Positions 24,926-35,841 are shown, counted from the first letter of the stretch. The stretch: DNA of 64,000 nt from Mycteria americana (GCF_035582795.1 NC_134369.1:60698001-60762000); one strand, 5' to 3'. Program-made: numbers and translations. Notes: generated by a model from the sequence alone, not told the origin.

Positions 24926-25692
24926 TACATTTTTGAGCTTGAGGCAAGAAATCAAGAAGTTCTCATGTTGTGTTTGATATTTGAAATGATTTTATGATTT
25001 TCCTTTTATTGGTTAATGTATAAAACAGAGGTATAATCCAGGATATTTCACTGCAACACCTGAAAATTATTTTTTTTTAAATGTATGTGCTTACAGTATC
25101 CGTAAAAGGTCTGGGCCCTGAAGTCAGTAGTCACGTGCTATGTTAGAGGTATAACGCAAGCACTGAAATGCCTCACAAAGTTGGGAACTGTTTCAATATA
25201 ATGCTTCAAGCACTCTCTCTGCTCTGTTGTTTTTTCTAGTGGTGTTAGAAGAAGGACTAACCTCTGAACACCCTGTTGGAAGTGCAGGCTGCTATGTTTT
25301 AGCTATCTTGGGGAGAGAGAGAGATTTAGGTATTAATAACTAGGAGTCTTCCAGTGTCCTAGTTTTAAGGATCACCATCTTCAGAGAGATGGATTGCTTT
25401 GATCTGGCCACTTGCCTTGAAGTTTCTCTTCACTGGAGGCAAATCAGAGAAAAAGAAAGCAAAAGTATTGATTTGCAAAATTCAAAGTAGACAACATAGA
25501 TGCAGAATTTTGTGAAGAAATGTGGAAAGAAAGGGAATTCAAATTGCCCATATATTCCTTAGAATAGTTCAAAATCTCTCTTACTTTTTAAGATCCAACT
25601 CACAGACTGATAAAATACTCAGAATCCTGTGGCTGAGGACCCATTTCTGCATGGATCCAACCCACTTTGGTATAAGTCCTGAAAGAGGATCT

Positions 25693-25744
25693 AGATTTGG
25701 GAACTTTGGTGGTTTTGATTTGGGAAGAAGATTTGGGAACTTTG
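25693..25744 (+). repeat. Local 16-bp direct repeat, 36-bp spacing
   Basis: AGATTTGGGAACTTTG occurs at 25693-25708 and 25729-25744, with a third partial GATTTGGGAAG between them. This is probably a small internal duplication in intronic DNA. Confidence 0.8.
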
Positions 25745-25954
25745 CTATTTCCTTTTACATCACAAACTTCTTTAGAGATTATTCAGGTGCATTAATTACA
25801 TGATGGGAACTAGTGGATGAGCCACATTATTTACTCTTGAGCCCAAACGTGCTTTGAAGTATTGATGACTCTTTCTTTCCCTGCTGCCCTGCATTTTCAG
25901 CAGAGTGACAGAAAAAGCCTCTGCTTCAGCAGAAGCAGCAGAGACTGCCTCTTG

Positions 25955-26030
25955 CTAGGACAGTCGGTAGGCAGATGAGGTGGGAGGTGTGGGATTGAAT
26001 CCCCATAGACCAAGGAAGGATCCTGGCTGA
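25955..26030 (+). repeat. tRNA-like SINE relic (A-box/B-box-like)
   Basis: TAGGACAGTCGGTAG (25956-25970) resembles a pol III A box of tRNA type (TAGCTCAGTCGGTAG). Downstream, GGGATTGAATCCCC (25991-26004) resembles the B box and T arm. GATGAGGTGGGAGGTG between them recalls the GGTGGGAG segment of some amniote tRNA-derived SINEs. The stretch cannot fold as a tRNA: the arms are incomplete, there is no anticodon stem and no terminator. I read it as an old tRNA-derived SINE or tRNA pseudogene fragment. This rests on motif spacing only. Confidence 0.4.
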
Positions 26031-26812
26031 GTCCTTAAAGCACTGAACTGTTTGACAGCAGTGCTCCTGTCACCTCCATCCCTCCCTCTCTGGCAGCACT
26101 TTAAAAGAGCAAACTCTTGAGTTTCTTTTTTCAGGACAGGGTGTCAGACCGAGTCCTTAATGGGATTGAGGTATCTTCTGCAGGGTGAATGGTGTACCCT
26201 TCTGCTGAGCGTGTCCACGTTGGCCTTGTAGGCAGTTTCTGACTGAGAATGCAAGCTTTTCTCCCTTCCCATACGGTCCTGACAGCAGGGTCTCACCACT
26301 TGCAAATTAAGCGATGACACACAGCAGCATGGGACCGGGAGAGCTTTGAATCATCAAGTTTACTCATCCCTAGTCATAAACAGTGATTTGTAACTAAGTC
26401 CGGAATGATCAACGAGAATATTCTCTTCCTGCCGTGTCCTTTTCATACTTGTAAGCCCCAAATCCCCACTAACCTAATTACTTTCCTTTCCCTGACTCTA
26501 TAACTAGCTGAAGATTTTGAGAACAAAAAGACCAAAAACTTACACTTCTGAAGTTTCCTGGAAGGAGGAAGGAGATATCCTCACACTAATCCTCAGAGTT
26601 CAATCATAGAATCATAGAATACCAGGTTGCAAGGGACTCAAGGATCATCTGGTCCAACCTTTCATGGCAAAAGCATGGTCTTGACAAGACGGCCCAGCAC
26701 CCTGTCCAGCCAAATGTTAAAAGTGTCCAGTGCTGGGGAATCCACCACTTCCCTGGGGAGATTATTCCAATGGCCGATTGTTCTCATTGTGAAAAATTTT
26801 CCTTGTGTCCAA

Positions 26813-28503
26813 TCAGAATCCCCCCAGGACTAACTTGTACCCATTACCCCTCGTCTTTTCCATGTGACTCCTTGTAAAAAGGGAGTCTCCACCTTCTTTG
26901 TAGCCACCCTTTAAATACTGGAACATGGTGATAAGGCCTCCCCTAACCCTTCTTTTCTCAAGGCTGAACAAACCCAGTTCTCTCAGCCTTTCCTCACATG
27001 GCAGGCTTTCCAGTCCTTTGATCATCTTTGTGGCCCTTCTCTGGACCCTCTCCAGCCTGTCCACATCTTTTTTGTAGAGCAGGGACCAAAACTGAACACA
27101 GTATTCCAGGTGTGGCCTGAGAAGTGCTGAGTAGAGTGGGATAATGAGTTCTTTGTCTCTGCTGCTGATGTTCTTGTTGATGCACCCAGCATCCTGTTGG
27201 CTTGCTTTGCCGCAGCAGCACACTGTTCATTCATATTGAGCTTGTTGTCCACCAGGACCCCCAGGTCCCTTTCCACAGAGCTGCTCCCCAGCCAGGTAGA
27301 TCCCAGCCTACGCTGCACTCCTGGATTGTTTTCCCAGGTGCAAGACCTTACATTTGTCCTTGTTGAACTTCATAAGGTTCTTGTTAGCCCACTCTTCCAG
27401 CCTATCCAGGTTTTCCTGCAGGGTGGCTCTCCCTTCCAAAGTGTCCACTTCCCCACTCAGTTTGGTATAATCAGCAAACTTCATCAGGATACACTTGATC
27501 CCATGATCTAGATCGCTTATGAAGATATTAAACAGCGTTGGGCCCAATATCAATCCCTGGGGACCCCACTTGTGACAGGTTGCCAGTTTGAAAAGGAGCT
27601 ATTTACCACCACCCTCTGGGTATGGCCTGTCAGCCAGTTCCCCACCCACCGCACGGACCACTTGTCTAGACCATAACGTATGAGTTTCTCAAGGAGGAGG
27701 CTGTGGGAAACCATATCAAAAGCCTTGGAGAAATCCAGGTAGACAATGTCCACTGCTTGCCCCACATCAACTGAGCAGGTTACTTTGTTGTAGAAGGCAA
27801 TTAGGTTTGTCAAGCACGATTTGCACCTGGTGAATCCGTGCTGGCTTTTCCCAATCACATGCTTCGTTTGGCTTGTAATAGCCCCCAGGAGGATTCATTC
27901 CACAACTTTCCCAGGGACTGAATTAAGACTGATGGGCCTATAATTTCCTGGATCCTCCTTTAAGCCCATCTTGTAGATGGGAGTGACATTAGCCTTCTTC
28001 CAGTCTTCTGGGATGTCCCCCAGTCTCCATGACTTCTCAAAGATTATGGAGAGCAGCCTTGCAATAATGTCAGCCAGCTCTCTTAACACCCTCGGGTGGA
28101 TATTGTCAGGGCCCATCAATTTGTAGGGATCAAGCTCCTGTAATAGTTCACATACCAACTCTTTCTTCACTGATGGTGGGTCTGTGTTTGCATCAACCTG
28201 GATTTTTGTTCCAAAGGCCTGGGGCCCAACAGTGCTGGTAAAGACTGAGGTGAAGAAATTGTTGAGAACCTCTGCCTTTTCAGCATTGTTGGTGACCAAT
28301 TCACCTCTCCTGTTAAGCAGTGGGCCAGTATTTTCCTTCTGTTTCTGCTTGTTGTTTATGTACCTGAAGAACCCTTTCTTGTAGTTTTTGACATCTCTGG
28401 CCAATTTCAATTTGAGCTTTTGCTTTTCTAACTGCATCTCTGCACGCCCTGGCAATGCCCTTGTAGTTCTCAATGGGTATTCAGCCGCTTTTCCATCTCT
28501 CAT
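26813..28503 (-). pseudogene. CR1 reverse transcriptase (broken)
   Basis: Minus-strand blocks in order: GPDNIHPRVLRELAD, WKKANVTPIYKMG and NYRPISLNSV (27895-28503); QHGFTRCKSCLTNLI and YLDFSKAFD (27550-27858); the FADYTKL box (27308-27553); and the C-terminal thumb-like part with [17 protein letters not shown] (26813-27223). In the family the third block carries F/Y-x-D-D; here the second aspartate is tyrosine (codon at 27467-27469). A stop at 27895 and frame changes near 27555, 27310 and 27220 also interrupt it. The enzyme would have copied CR1 RNA at the target nick; this copy cannot. Confidence 0.92.
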
Positions 28504-29410
28504 ACGCTTCTCTCTTGGTTTTGAGCAGACTCAGAAGCTTGCAGTTAAGCCAAGGTGGTCTCTTGCTCCGCCTACTTCCCTTACCTTTAAAGGGGATGAA
28601 CTGTTTTTGTGCCTCCAGGAGAGTGTTCTTGAAAAACTCCCAGCACTCACTAGCTCCTTTATCCTCCATGGAAGCTTCCCATGGAATCCCTCCCAATTGA
28701 GCTCTGAGTGAGCTGAAGTTTGCTCTTCTAAAATCTAAAACCTTTGTCCTAGTACTAACCTTCAGCGTGCTCAGCAGGATCCCAAACTCCACAATATTGT
28801 GATCACTGCAGCCAAGACTATCACTAACTGAGATATTATAAAGCAGGTTTTCTTGGTTTGTGAATAGCAAGTCCAGCAGTGCCTCGTACCTGGTTGGCAC
28901 ATCTAACATTTGTATGAGGAAGCAGTCCTCTACGCATTCCATGAACTTGATGGATGACGTGAACTGCTGTATTGTTCTTCCAACAAATGGGTAGTTTAAG
29001 TCACCCATAAGAACCAGGTTCTGTTGACCCGAAGCTTACTTAAGCAACCCAAATATTGCTTTGTTTGCCTTATCGTCTCGGTTTGGAGGTCGGTAGCAGA
29101 TGCCTACTGTAAGATCCCCCTTGGAGTTGACCCCTCTGATATTGACCCAGAGGCATTCAACAGGGCTTCCACAATCGCCGTATTTGACTTCTATACATTC
29201 AAGGTTCTCCTTAACAGAGAGTGTGACTCCTCCTCCTCCTCTTCTTCCCTGCCTGTTGTTACAAAACAGTCTACAGGCATCCATCGTGATCCTCCAGTCA
29301 TGTGAGTTGTCCCACCATGTTTCAGTTATTCCTATATCATAACTTTCTGACTGGGTGTGGAGCTCCAGTTCCTCCTGTTTGTTCCCCAGGTTACATGCAT
29401 TGGTATACAT
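28481..29410 (-). pseudogene. CR1 AP-endonuclease-like domain (broken)
   Basis: On the minus strand the first part reads MYTNACNLGNKQEELE and GITETWWDNSHDW, the amino-terminal hallmarks of CR1 endonuclease. A stop codon at 29036-29038 then interrupts the same frame, which resumes with MGDLNYPF and later GCSDHNIVEF, containing the SDH motif of the exonuclease-endonuclease-phosphatase fold. The frame changes before the reverse transcriptase. In active elements this domain nicks target DNA. Confidence 0.9.
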
Positions 29411-29990
29411 ACACTTGAGGTGGTTGGTCTTCTGGTTCTCATCTTGGGAGGGAGGTAAGGAACATTTGTCACTGCTCTGGTTGGCCTGGCTTATTCCCCA
29501 GTTGGTTGCAATGGTGTAGCGTTGCCACTTTGGACCCTGCCCCCCGAGTCCTTCAGTTTAAAGCCCACCTCACCAAGTTGGCCAGCCTGCTGCCAAAGAT
29601 TCCCTTGCCTCTTCTAGCGAATCTAGAAGAGTTCATAAAATAGAAGGGAGTTTGTGTAGACCCAGCTCCACAACATTGTGTTGTCTAAAGCTCTTTCTGG
29701 ATCTAACTCTAATTCATTGGGAATTTATAACAGAATCTTATGTATATATAAACAGAATATATAAATTGTACAAACTGATGCTTTCTTTTATCTCATTTAA
29801 TTTTCCTGTGTGTGGACTCTTTACATACATTAACAAGCTATTTAATACACTAGTACTTCAATGAGTTACTTTTTCACATTTTAAAATAATATATAGTTTG
29901 TTGGAGATAGTTATTAATACAAAGAGAGAAAACATCGGTTATCATGTTCTTCTAATCTGTTAAAAAATAACAAACGTTTTTATCCACTAG

Positions 29991-30161
29991 GTGTTAAGAG
30001 TGTACAAAGCCGCAGTACAACAGACATTGGATATACTTTTTCTCCCTGAAGGAAGAGAATTTCTTACAAGCACAGATGCAGTAAGCCGGGACTCAGCTGA
30101 TCGTACCATTATTGCATGGGACTTCCAAAGTGCTGCAAAAATATCCAATCAGATTTTTCAT
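29991..30161 (+). CDS. WDR25: WDR25 coding exon (WD repeat)
   Basis: This 171-nt, 57-codon exon in phase 0 follows the acceptor TTTTTATCCACTAG and precedes GTAAGATT. It reads [19 protein letters not shown], then [20 protein letters not shown] and [15 protein letters not shown]. This is a WD blade with an extra loop (VSRDSADRT) before the terminal WDF. That loop is also present in mammalian WDR25 as I remember it and distinguishes WDR25 from CDC40. The exon is multiple-of-three, so skipping would keep the frame but remove one blade. Confidence 0.96.
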
Positions 30162-32481
30162 GTAAGATTAACAACTAGTATTGTTTGTGTCATGATTTAG
30201 TATTTCATGCTTGTCAGTGTAAAAAAAAAGCTTTTGATCTTCTGTAAGATCATTGTGTGATGTATAAAATACTCTTAATGTAAGTTGAGAGCTTTCTTTA
30301 TTTTTGTATTTTAAAAACACTTATTCTTAAAAAATGACCTTAAAAGCTGATAGGTCTCCTTGTGTTAAAAATATTTACATTTCAGTGCTCATTCACTGAC
30401 ATCTAAGCTATATTTAGGCAAGGCCACTGCAGTGTCATTTGAGCTTGCCAATGGTGCATGGCAGTAGTTGCTATAGTGCCACGTTTCTTTTCCACACTTT
30501 TTCATGCATTTTTCATCAGCTGCAATGAGGGCTATTGACAAATTGAGTTTAATATTCGCATAGTAATAGCAACCTGATACATACATATATCTAGTACGGC
30601 TTAATCACAGAGGCAAAATTTACTTTTATCAGTGCAGGTGCAGTATTTCTCTCAGTAATCTATCCAGGCAAGATATTTAATGGACTAAATTGTCTAGAAA
30701 GGCTGACAGCTTTGAAGGAGATTACCAAGGAATTTGATAGATAATTCCAACTCCCTGGGTCTTTTTTGAAAACCCAAGTCTAATATCCTATGTCATATAA
30801 TATGATTGGATTGTATGTAGTTGCTTTTTTGGCTGAAATGAACAGTTCTCTACTGACAAGGACATGTAGTTGATGATCTAACGGGATTGTTTCATGTTTA
30901 ATTTCCACAGTTATGTCTTTGTCCAATATGGGATCTATCAACGTCTTGGATAGGCAATAGGAAAAAAAAAAAAAAAGCTGTGAATATATAAAGTACCGAC
31001 CAGTGAGGTTCAGTATCAAGGAGTGAAAAACAAACAAACAACTCTTTTCTCCTTATCCCCTGCCAAACAAACCAACAAAAAACCCACCACAGGCTACCTT
31101 CTCATGACTACAGCATCTCTGAAATGGACTGGTTTCCCCCTTTTCTGCACTGTGAATAAACAAAACTTGGTGGTGATTTTGCAAACTCTGCTTCACTTTT
31201 CTGAATTTCACCTTTGAACCCTTCAAGGTGGGAGAGAACCCCTGAGCTCTCCAAACAGATGAGATCCCAGAGGACTTGATCTATTGCTTGTCTGCATTAA
31301 AAAATGAATAGTTAAGAGCTCTAAAATAACCCATTACTATAGTATACCCAGCATAACAGCACAGTGCTCCTGCAGATTGCGTTGTGCTTTCTGATCTCTT
31401 ACTGTTAGACCCAGTTTCTCCCCAGAAGCATGCAGTGCTCTGCCACGGAGCACACTCCTAACCAGACACACTGCCTCACCCTCTTTTGGTTTCTGTGCCA
31501 AATACCTTACAATACCCAGAACTTCCTTCCCAGTTCATCACTTCCAAACCACACAACAAAACCAGTCTGATGTTCTTCCCACTCTACCACATAGCCCATG
31601 GTGTCCAGTGGTCACTGTCAGCCTGGTGTCCTTCACGTGCAGATGCATCCTACAGCCAAAGCTCTCTTAATTTGTATTAATGGCATCAAAATTCAGCACT
31701 GTGTCTTTAGGTTAGGCTGAAACTAGAAGAGGTTTGGACCTGGTGGAAACCTTGCAAGAGCAGTTGATTTCTGATGCAGTCACCATGCAGGGTTTTGAAA
31801 GTAATCTTAATTCAGTCTTAAATAGGAACACTAGAGTAAAGCCAAGTGTTATTACATTTTGCAGATATTTATGAATTTACAGCCAGCAGCAGTCTACATG
31901 ACAAATCACTGTCATAAGGAACTTCTGACTTAGTAGGCTAATAACAATCCATTTATTTATTTATTTATTTTTAATAAGAGTGGGATGGGGTAAGGTGTCT
32001 GTTTTAAGTGGGGTGATTTCTATTCCTGTCAATGTGGCCAGAACTGAGAGGATGGAGGATTTGATAACTGTACAAAGTAGCATGGAAGGCACAGTATGGC
32101 TATGGAGGAAGGGATATGGGAGAAGAAGATTCACTTTCACATTCAAACTTCAGATTGCCCTGGGCAGGAAGAGGATGATTGAGTACCATCAGGTGGAGTT
32201 ACCTTTCTGCAGCTGTTCTGCAGTATAATTATGGTTCAGAGGGAGATGGGATTTTGGTCATTTCTATGAAATTGGGGTAGAGATTGGATTTAATATTTGT
32301 TTTGGTGTAAGACTTTCAGTGAATTGTAATAAGTTAAGCATCTTTATATAATGTATACTATGGAGATGACTTATCATTACCTTGCCTTTTGTGGTCTTTC
32401 AAATATGTCAAAAGATAACCTCAATTATTAGAATAAATCTTTTGTTTCATACAACAAAACTTTCTTTAAAATTATTTTCAG
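30162..32481 (+). other. WDR25: WDR25 intron, 2.3 kb
   Basis: This GT-AG intron has a TTATTTTCAG acceptor. It includes an A15-like run near 30962-30976 and a (TTTA)n stretch at 31951-31971. No transposon body or coding exon is recognised. Confidence 0.85.
31951..31971 (+). repeat. (TTTA)n microsatellite
   Basis: About five TTTA units, starting ATTTATTTATTTATTTATTT. Ordinary short tandem repeat in a WDR25 intron. Confidence 0.9.
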
Positions 32482-32622
32482 GAGCGTTACACTTGCCCAA
32501 GTCTGACTCTGCACCCAAAAGAGTCTATGTTTGTTGCTCAGACGAATGGGAACTACATGGCTTTGTTTTCTGCCCAGCGACCTTACCGAATCAACAAAAA
32601 GAAAAGATACGAAGGACATAAG
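32482..32622 (+). CDS. WDR25: WDR25 coding exon (WD repeat)
   Basis: This 141-nt, 47-codon exon in phase 0 lies between TTATTTTCAG and GTATCC. It encodes [20 protein letters not shown] and [20 protein letters not shown], ending in KRYEGHK. The LHP and NGN positions follow the blade pattern of the PRP17 group, where the corresponding segment reads with a similar RFRLNKKK-FKGH end. The frame is uninterrupted. Confidence 0.96.
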
Positions 32623-33008
32623 GTATCCTTCTTCACTGGGAACTTAGTATCCAAGTCTAGAAGGAGGATAGATAGCAAAGTACCTCTGCTTTTTAATATG
32701 TCTGCTAATAGTGTTTGATTATAAATCAGTGATAGATATTAATTGGCTTCATTTGCTTTCCCATGTGCCAGTCTATTTTGAATCATATGCATGCTGAAGA
32801 AAATAGTTATTAGAAGACTTTATGAATACTTAATAACATGATTAAATAAGTTTGTGTTATAGCTATGTCTTAATAAACACCTGGAGAAGTCCTTAGTGTA
32901 TATTTATTTAAAGATACACTTTTTTTTCGTACTATATTCATTTTCAGTATATCACAATGAGCTTTTCTAGTCAGCATCAGGAGTTACACTGTTATTGATT
33001 TTTCACAG
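32623..33008 (+). other. WDR25: WDR25 last intron, 386 bp
   Basis: This short terminal intron has a GTATCC donor and an acceptor GATTTTTCACAG. It contains no recognisable repeat or RNA. Confidence 0.9.
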
Positions 33009-33230
33009 GTGGAAGGATTTGCAGTGGGCTGTGAATTTTCTCCAGATGGAACGCTTTTGGTGACAGGAAGTTCAGATGGCAAAGTGTTTTTCTACAACTA
33101 TCATACTGCTAGGATTATTCGCACTTTGTCTGCACATAAAGAAGCTTGTGTAAGTGCAATATTTCACCCAGTCTTGCCATCACTCCTTGCAACATGTGAT
33201 TGGGCTGGAGAAATCAAGATCTGGCAATAA
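33009..33230 (+). CDS. WDR25: WDR25 last coding exon with stop codon
   Basis: This 73-codon terminal exon plus TAA (33228-33230) encodes VEGFAVGCEFSPDGTLLVTG, then SSDGKVFFYNYHTARIIRTL, SAHKEACVSAIFHPVLPSLL and ends CDWAGEIKIWQ. Two WD blades are visible: one centred on FSPDG...TGSSDGKV, the last on HPVLPSLLATC with terminal IKIW. With the four earlier exons this gives 270 in-frame residues from the first visible exon. The ending matches vertebrate WDR25, which finishes in KIW plus one residue. Confidence 0.97.
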   Translation: MEGFAVGCEFSPDGTLLVTGSSDGKVFFYNYHTARIIRTLSAHKEACVSAIFHPVLPSLLATCDWAGEIKIWQ

Positions 33231-33283
33231 CAAGCAGAGTTATTCTTCAGGATGTATCCTGTTAGTCTGTCAAAGGTGTAGGA

Positions 33284-33289
33284 AATAAA
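33284..33289 (+). terminator. WDR25: Proximal WDR25 poly(A) signal AATAAA
   Basis: AATAAA lies 53 bases after the stop codon, with a downstream U/GU-rich element at about 33310-33329, the usual arrangement for cleavage and polyadenylation near 33305. Confidence 0.65.
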
Positions 33290-33588
33290 CCATGGTATGC
33301 AATGTGAAATTTTTTTGTGATGTGTTGTAAGCAAGAGAGACTGTTGTCTTTTCTTCTATGACCTCTAAGTGTACGCTTTCATAATGCAGTTAAGATGGTC
33401 TTGTGGTTAGCTGCTGAGCAAAGAAGTGGTCTTACTCTCTCCCTCAGCCCTGGTGACAAATTTCTGCCGCTTTTGTATCAATCTTCTGGTGCTCATCTAG
33501 CCCCACCCTGGTTTGAGTAGCTAAACTTAAGAAAATTATTGCTCTTTTTATGTAGCTTTTCAATGCAGCTTTCTTAAACCAGGTTTTA

Positions 33589-33860
33589 TCATAGAATCAT
33601 AGAATCTTTTAGGTTGGAAAAGACCTTTAAGATCATCGAGTCCAACTGTAAACCTAACACTGCCAAGTCCACCACTAAACCATGTCCCTAAGCACCACAT
33701 CTACATGTCTTTTAAATACCTCCAGGGATGGTGACTCAACCACTTCCCTGGGCAGCCTGTTCCACTGCTTGACAACCCTTTTGGTGAAGAAATTTTTCCT
33801 AATATCCGATCTAAACCTTCCCTGGCACAACTTGAGGCCGTTTCCTCTCATCCTCACCAA
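33589..33860 (-). mobile_element. CR1 3' end, about 270 bp
   Basis: The + strand begins with TCATAGAATCATAGAATC, then AGGTTGGAAAAGACCTTTAA, a typical reverse-oriented CR1 tail. The minus strand still reads the ORF2 C-terminus ([20 protein letters not shown], ending VLRDMV and stop at 33675). It is 5'-truncated and less diverged than the other fragments. It sits 360 bp beyond the WDR25 stop codon. Confidence 0.93.
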
Positions 33861-34184
33861 ATGTTGGTGAGGACATACTGTTTAACAGAGGATGATGTTC
33901 AGATCAATTAATGCCTATTTGATCTTCCTGGGATTTTTTTTTTCACTGGTTTAAACTAGTTTTCACTAGTTTAGCTCCCTGATCTGGTCACTGAAGGTTT
34001 AGACAAGCAATAGCATAGTTCAAGGCAAAACAGCTTCTACGCACAAGAAGGGGGAAGATTGCAGGGCAGGTGGGACTGCTTCTTTTGGAAATGGGTAGCT
34101 GTTACCAGCTCAACTTATTGTAAAATGCCCTCTGAGAGTTTCAGGGAAATGTGTGCCAGATAACTTGAAGCTAATTTTGAGGTC

Positions 34185-34298
34185 AATAAATTTGTGTTCT
34201 TGAAATCCCAATGTTTAAACTGGAGTTTTAAACTTACATTTATGACTGTACATAAACAAAGCAAAACTATGTGTAAGTATTTTTAATGAAAAAATAAA
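34185..34298 (+). terminator. WDR25: Two distal poly(A) signal candidates
   Basis: AATAAA occurs at 34185-34190 (followed by TTTGTGTTCTTG) and at 34293-34298 (followed by a T run and ATGGTGTCTGT). Either could serve a longer WDR25 transcript. No transcript evidence is available here. Confidence 0.3.
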
Positions 34299-34677
34299 CT
34301 TTTTTTTTAATACATGGTGTCTGTATTTCACTATTTTATTCCTGTTATTCTTGACAAGTTAGTACTCAAGACTATCATGGAATTGATACCTGGGGGGGGG
34401 AAACAATTAATATGCTACCCTAATTTATTGTGAACACATATGCATTTCTCCGTACTTCTTGATGTCACTTGGACACAGAAAATTGTCATTATGCTATTCA
34501 GTGCAGTGGATGTTCTTTGACATTCAGACAGGAGCTGGGCTATTCTGCAGTGAATAGAAAATTCATTAGGCCATAACTATGTATTTATATATGTATAGAT
34601 TGCTTGTAAATGTATTTAAATTTGCATTCCCTGCACTTGTATTGCTTGGTTCTAGAAATTATTATCCATTTTTTATA

Positions 34678-34692
34678 TGTGTGTGTGTGTGT
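34678..34692 (+). repeat. (TG)n microsatellite
   Basis: TGTGTGTGTGTGTGT, seven and a half units, flanked by TATA-type dinucleotides (TATACATATAT). Intergenic. Confidence 0.9.
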
Positions 34693-35800
34693 ATACATAT
34701 ATTTATCACTGAAAAAAATGTCTATGCATCACATAAACCATATGTATTCCCAACCTTGACTCCATATAAACACATGCTGCCTTGCAGTGAGTGCTATAAG
34801 CTTGACTTGTGTTTGGTCTGATTAGTCTATAAAGGTATTTTAACACACACAGGATAATTGTGTTGAGTAAATTGTCTCTGTCATGGAATCCAGAAGTCAT
34901 GTACAATAGCAATTTTTCCTCTGTAGCATCTTTTTATTCTTCTGATTTTTCCTTATTGGCACAAATACAAGGGGTTTTGTATCCATTTTTCACATACTCC
35001 GTTAAAACAGCTTTTTCAGAGAAAGATTTTCAGAACACTCTTGCAAATGGCAGATTTTAATTAAGTAATAAGCAAAATGTACTCCATTCGTTTGTAGTTT
35101 GTGTTCCTTATAGCTTGTAGTAAGAAATAAGCCTGTACCAAGACTGTGGATCCACAGTTATGTTGTTTGAAGTCTGGACCAAGATAGTGTGGTTGCATGG
35201 TTTTAATAATCTTATCAACAGTTATGACGGGTTTTAACACAGGGCATTAAATTTTAGTGAACCACGCAAGGTAGCGCAAGTAACTTTCTTTTTTTTCTCA
35301 GACTGTTCTTAATTTCTTGCTTCCTTGTTTGGCAATTAGCTGTTCGACGGGAGCCTGAATTTTGCCATTCTCTTGACTGTGCCTCTAGCATACAAGCTGG
35401 ACCCTTTAAATGACGACTGGTTCGGTGATTTGATGAGTTCAAACTGTGGGATCTTCATGAATGTCGGAGTTCAGCTGAAAGTGAAGTGGTAGTTAGTTAT
35501 CACTGGGCAGGCTGAAGCACAACTGCACGGCATTTTCTAAGAGGGTGGCTCTGTGTCCTTCCCTCCAGGTATTTTAGTTCAAAATGTGCTATTGCCACTT
35601 TAAAAGTTCTGGCAACCAGTTGTGTCTATATGACGGATGGGGAGCACTGTAGTCGTGCGATGCATCCTGTTAGCTCCACAAGAGATTATCTGTTATGTTA
35701 TTAAATACAGTGTTGAGAAAGGCCTCTGAAATAAATGTTAGCTCATGGTAGAAATGCCTTGCTGGATGAGGCCCCAGCTTATGTGAAGACTGCTCTATAT

Positions 35801-35841
35801 CTGAATGTGCTCTCGGCACATTCAGCCTCAGCTGAGAGCAC
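35801..35841. repeat. Two overlapping, mutually exclusive hairpins
   Basis: CTGAATGTGC (35801-35810) pairs perfectly with GCACATTCAG (35816-35825) around TCTCG. Alternatively GTGCTCTC (35807-35814) pairs with GAGAGCAC (35834-35841). The stems share bases, so only one can form at a time. There is no gene context to suggest use as a switch. Confidence 0.85.

Larger units (their letters stand above)
26602..29615 (-). mobile_element. CR1 LINE, 3-kb 5'-truncated copy
   Basis: This copy is antisense to WDR25. Its 3' end at 26602-26620 carries the characteristic CR1 terminal repeat (TCATAGAATCATAGAAT on the + strand). Reading the minus strand from about 29615 down, it contains a short 5' piece, an AP-endonuclease-like domain, a reverse transcriptase and the CR1 3' untranslated region. 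Full-length avian CR1 is about 4.5 kb, so the 5' third including ORF1 is missing. Premature stops, at least three frame changes and a substitution in the catalytic box make it non-autonomous. Limits: the right end is placed where the recognisable CR1 sequence stops. It lies in the intron before the 29991 exon, ending under 400 bp from it. Confidence 0.95.
11624..29990 (+). other. WDR25: WDR25 intron, 18.4 kb
   Basis: This is the largest intron visible, with a GTAATG donor and a TTTTATCCACTAG acceptor. It holds a solo LTR (16317-16904), a 26-bp tandem duplication (17183-17234), short hairpins (15236-15262 and 21180-21209), a possible LINE relic (about 20190-20400), a CR1 tail (about 24826-24925), a tRNA-like SINE relic (about 25955-26030) and a 3-kb CR1 copy (26602-29615). 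The rest is AT-rich and featureless to my eye, with no further WDR25 exon and no nested gene I can support. Confidence 0.85.
33231..34320 (+). other. WDR25: WDR25 3' UTR and downstream region
   Basis: Sequence after the stop codon. A canonical AATAAA (33284-33289) is followed 20-40 bases later by a G/T-rich stretch (TTTTTTTGTGATGTGTTG), so a very short UTR is likely. Further AATAAA sites at 34185-34190 and 34293-34298 could extend the UTR to about 1.1 kb, which would then include an antisense CR1 tail. Sequence alone cannot tell which is used. Confidence 0.55.

Noticed and set aside
25921..25938. Small hairpin CTGCTTC-AGCA-GAAGCAG
   Set aside because: A 7-bp stem is common by chance and has no context.
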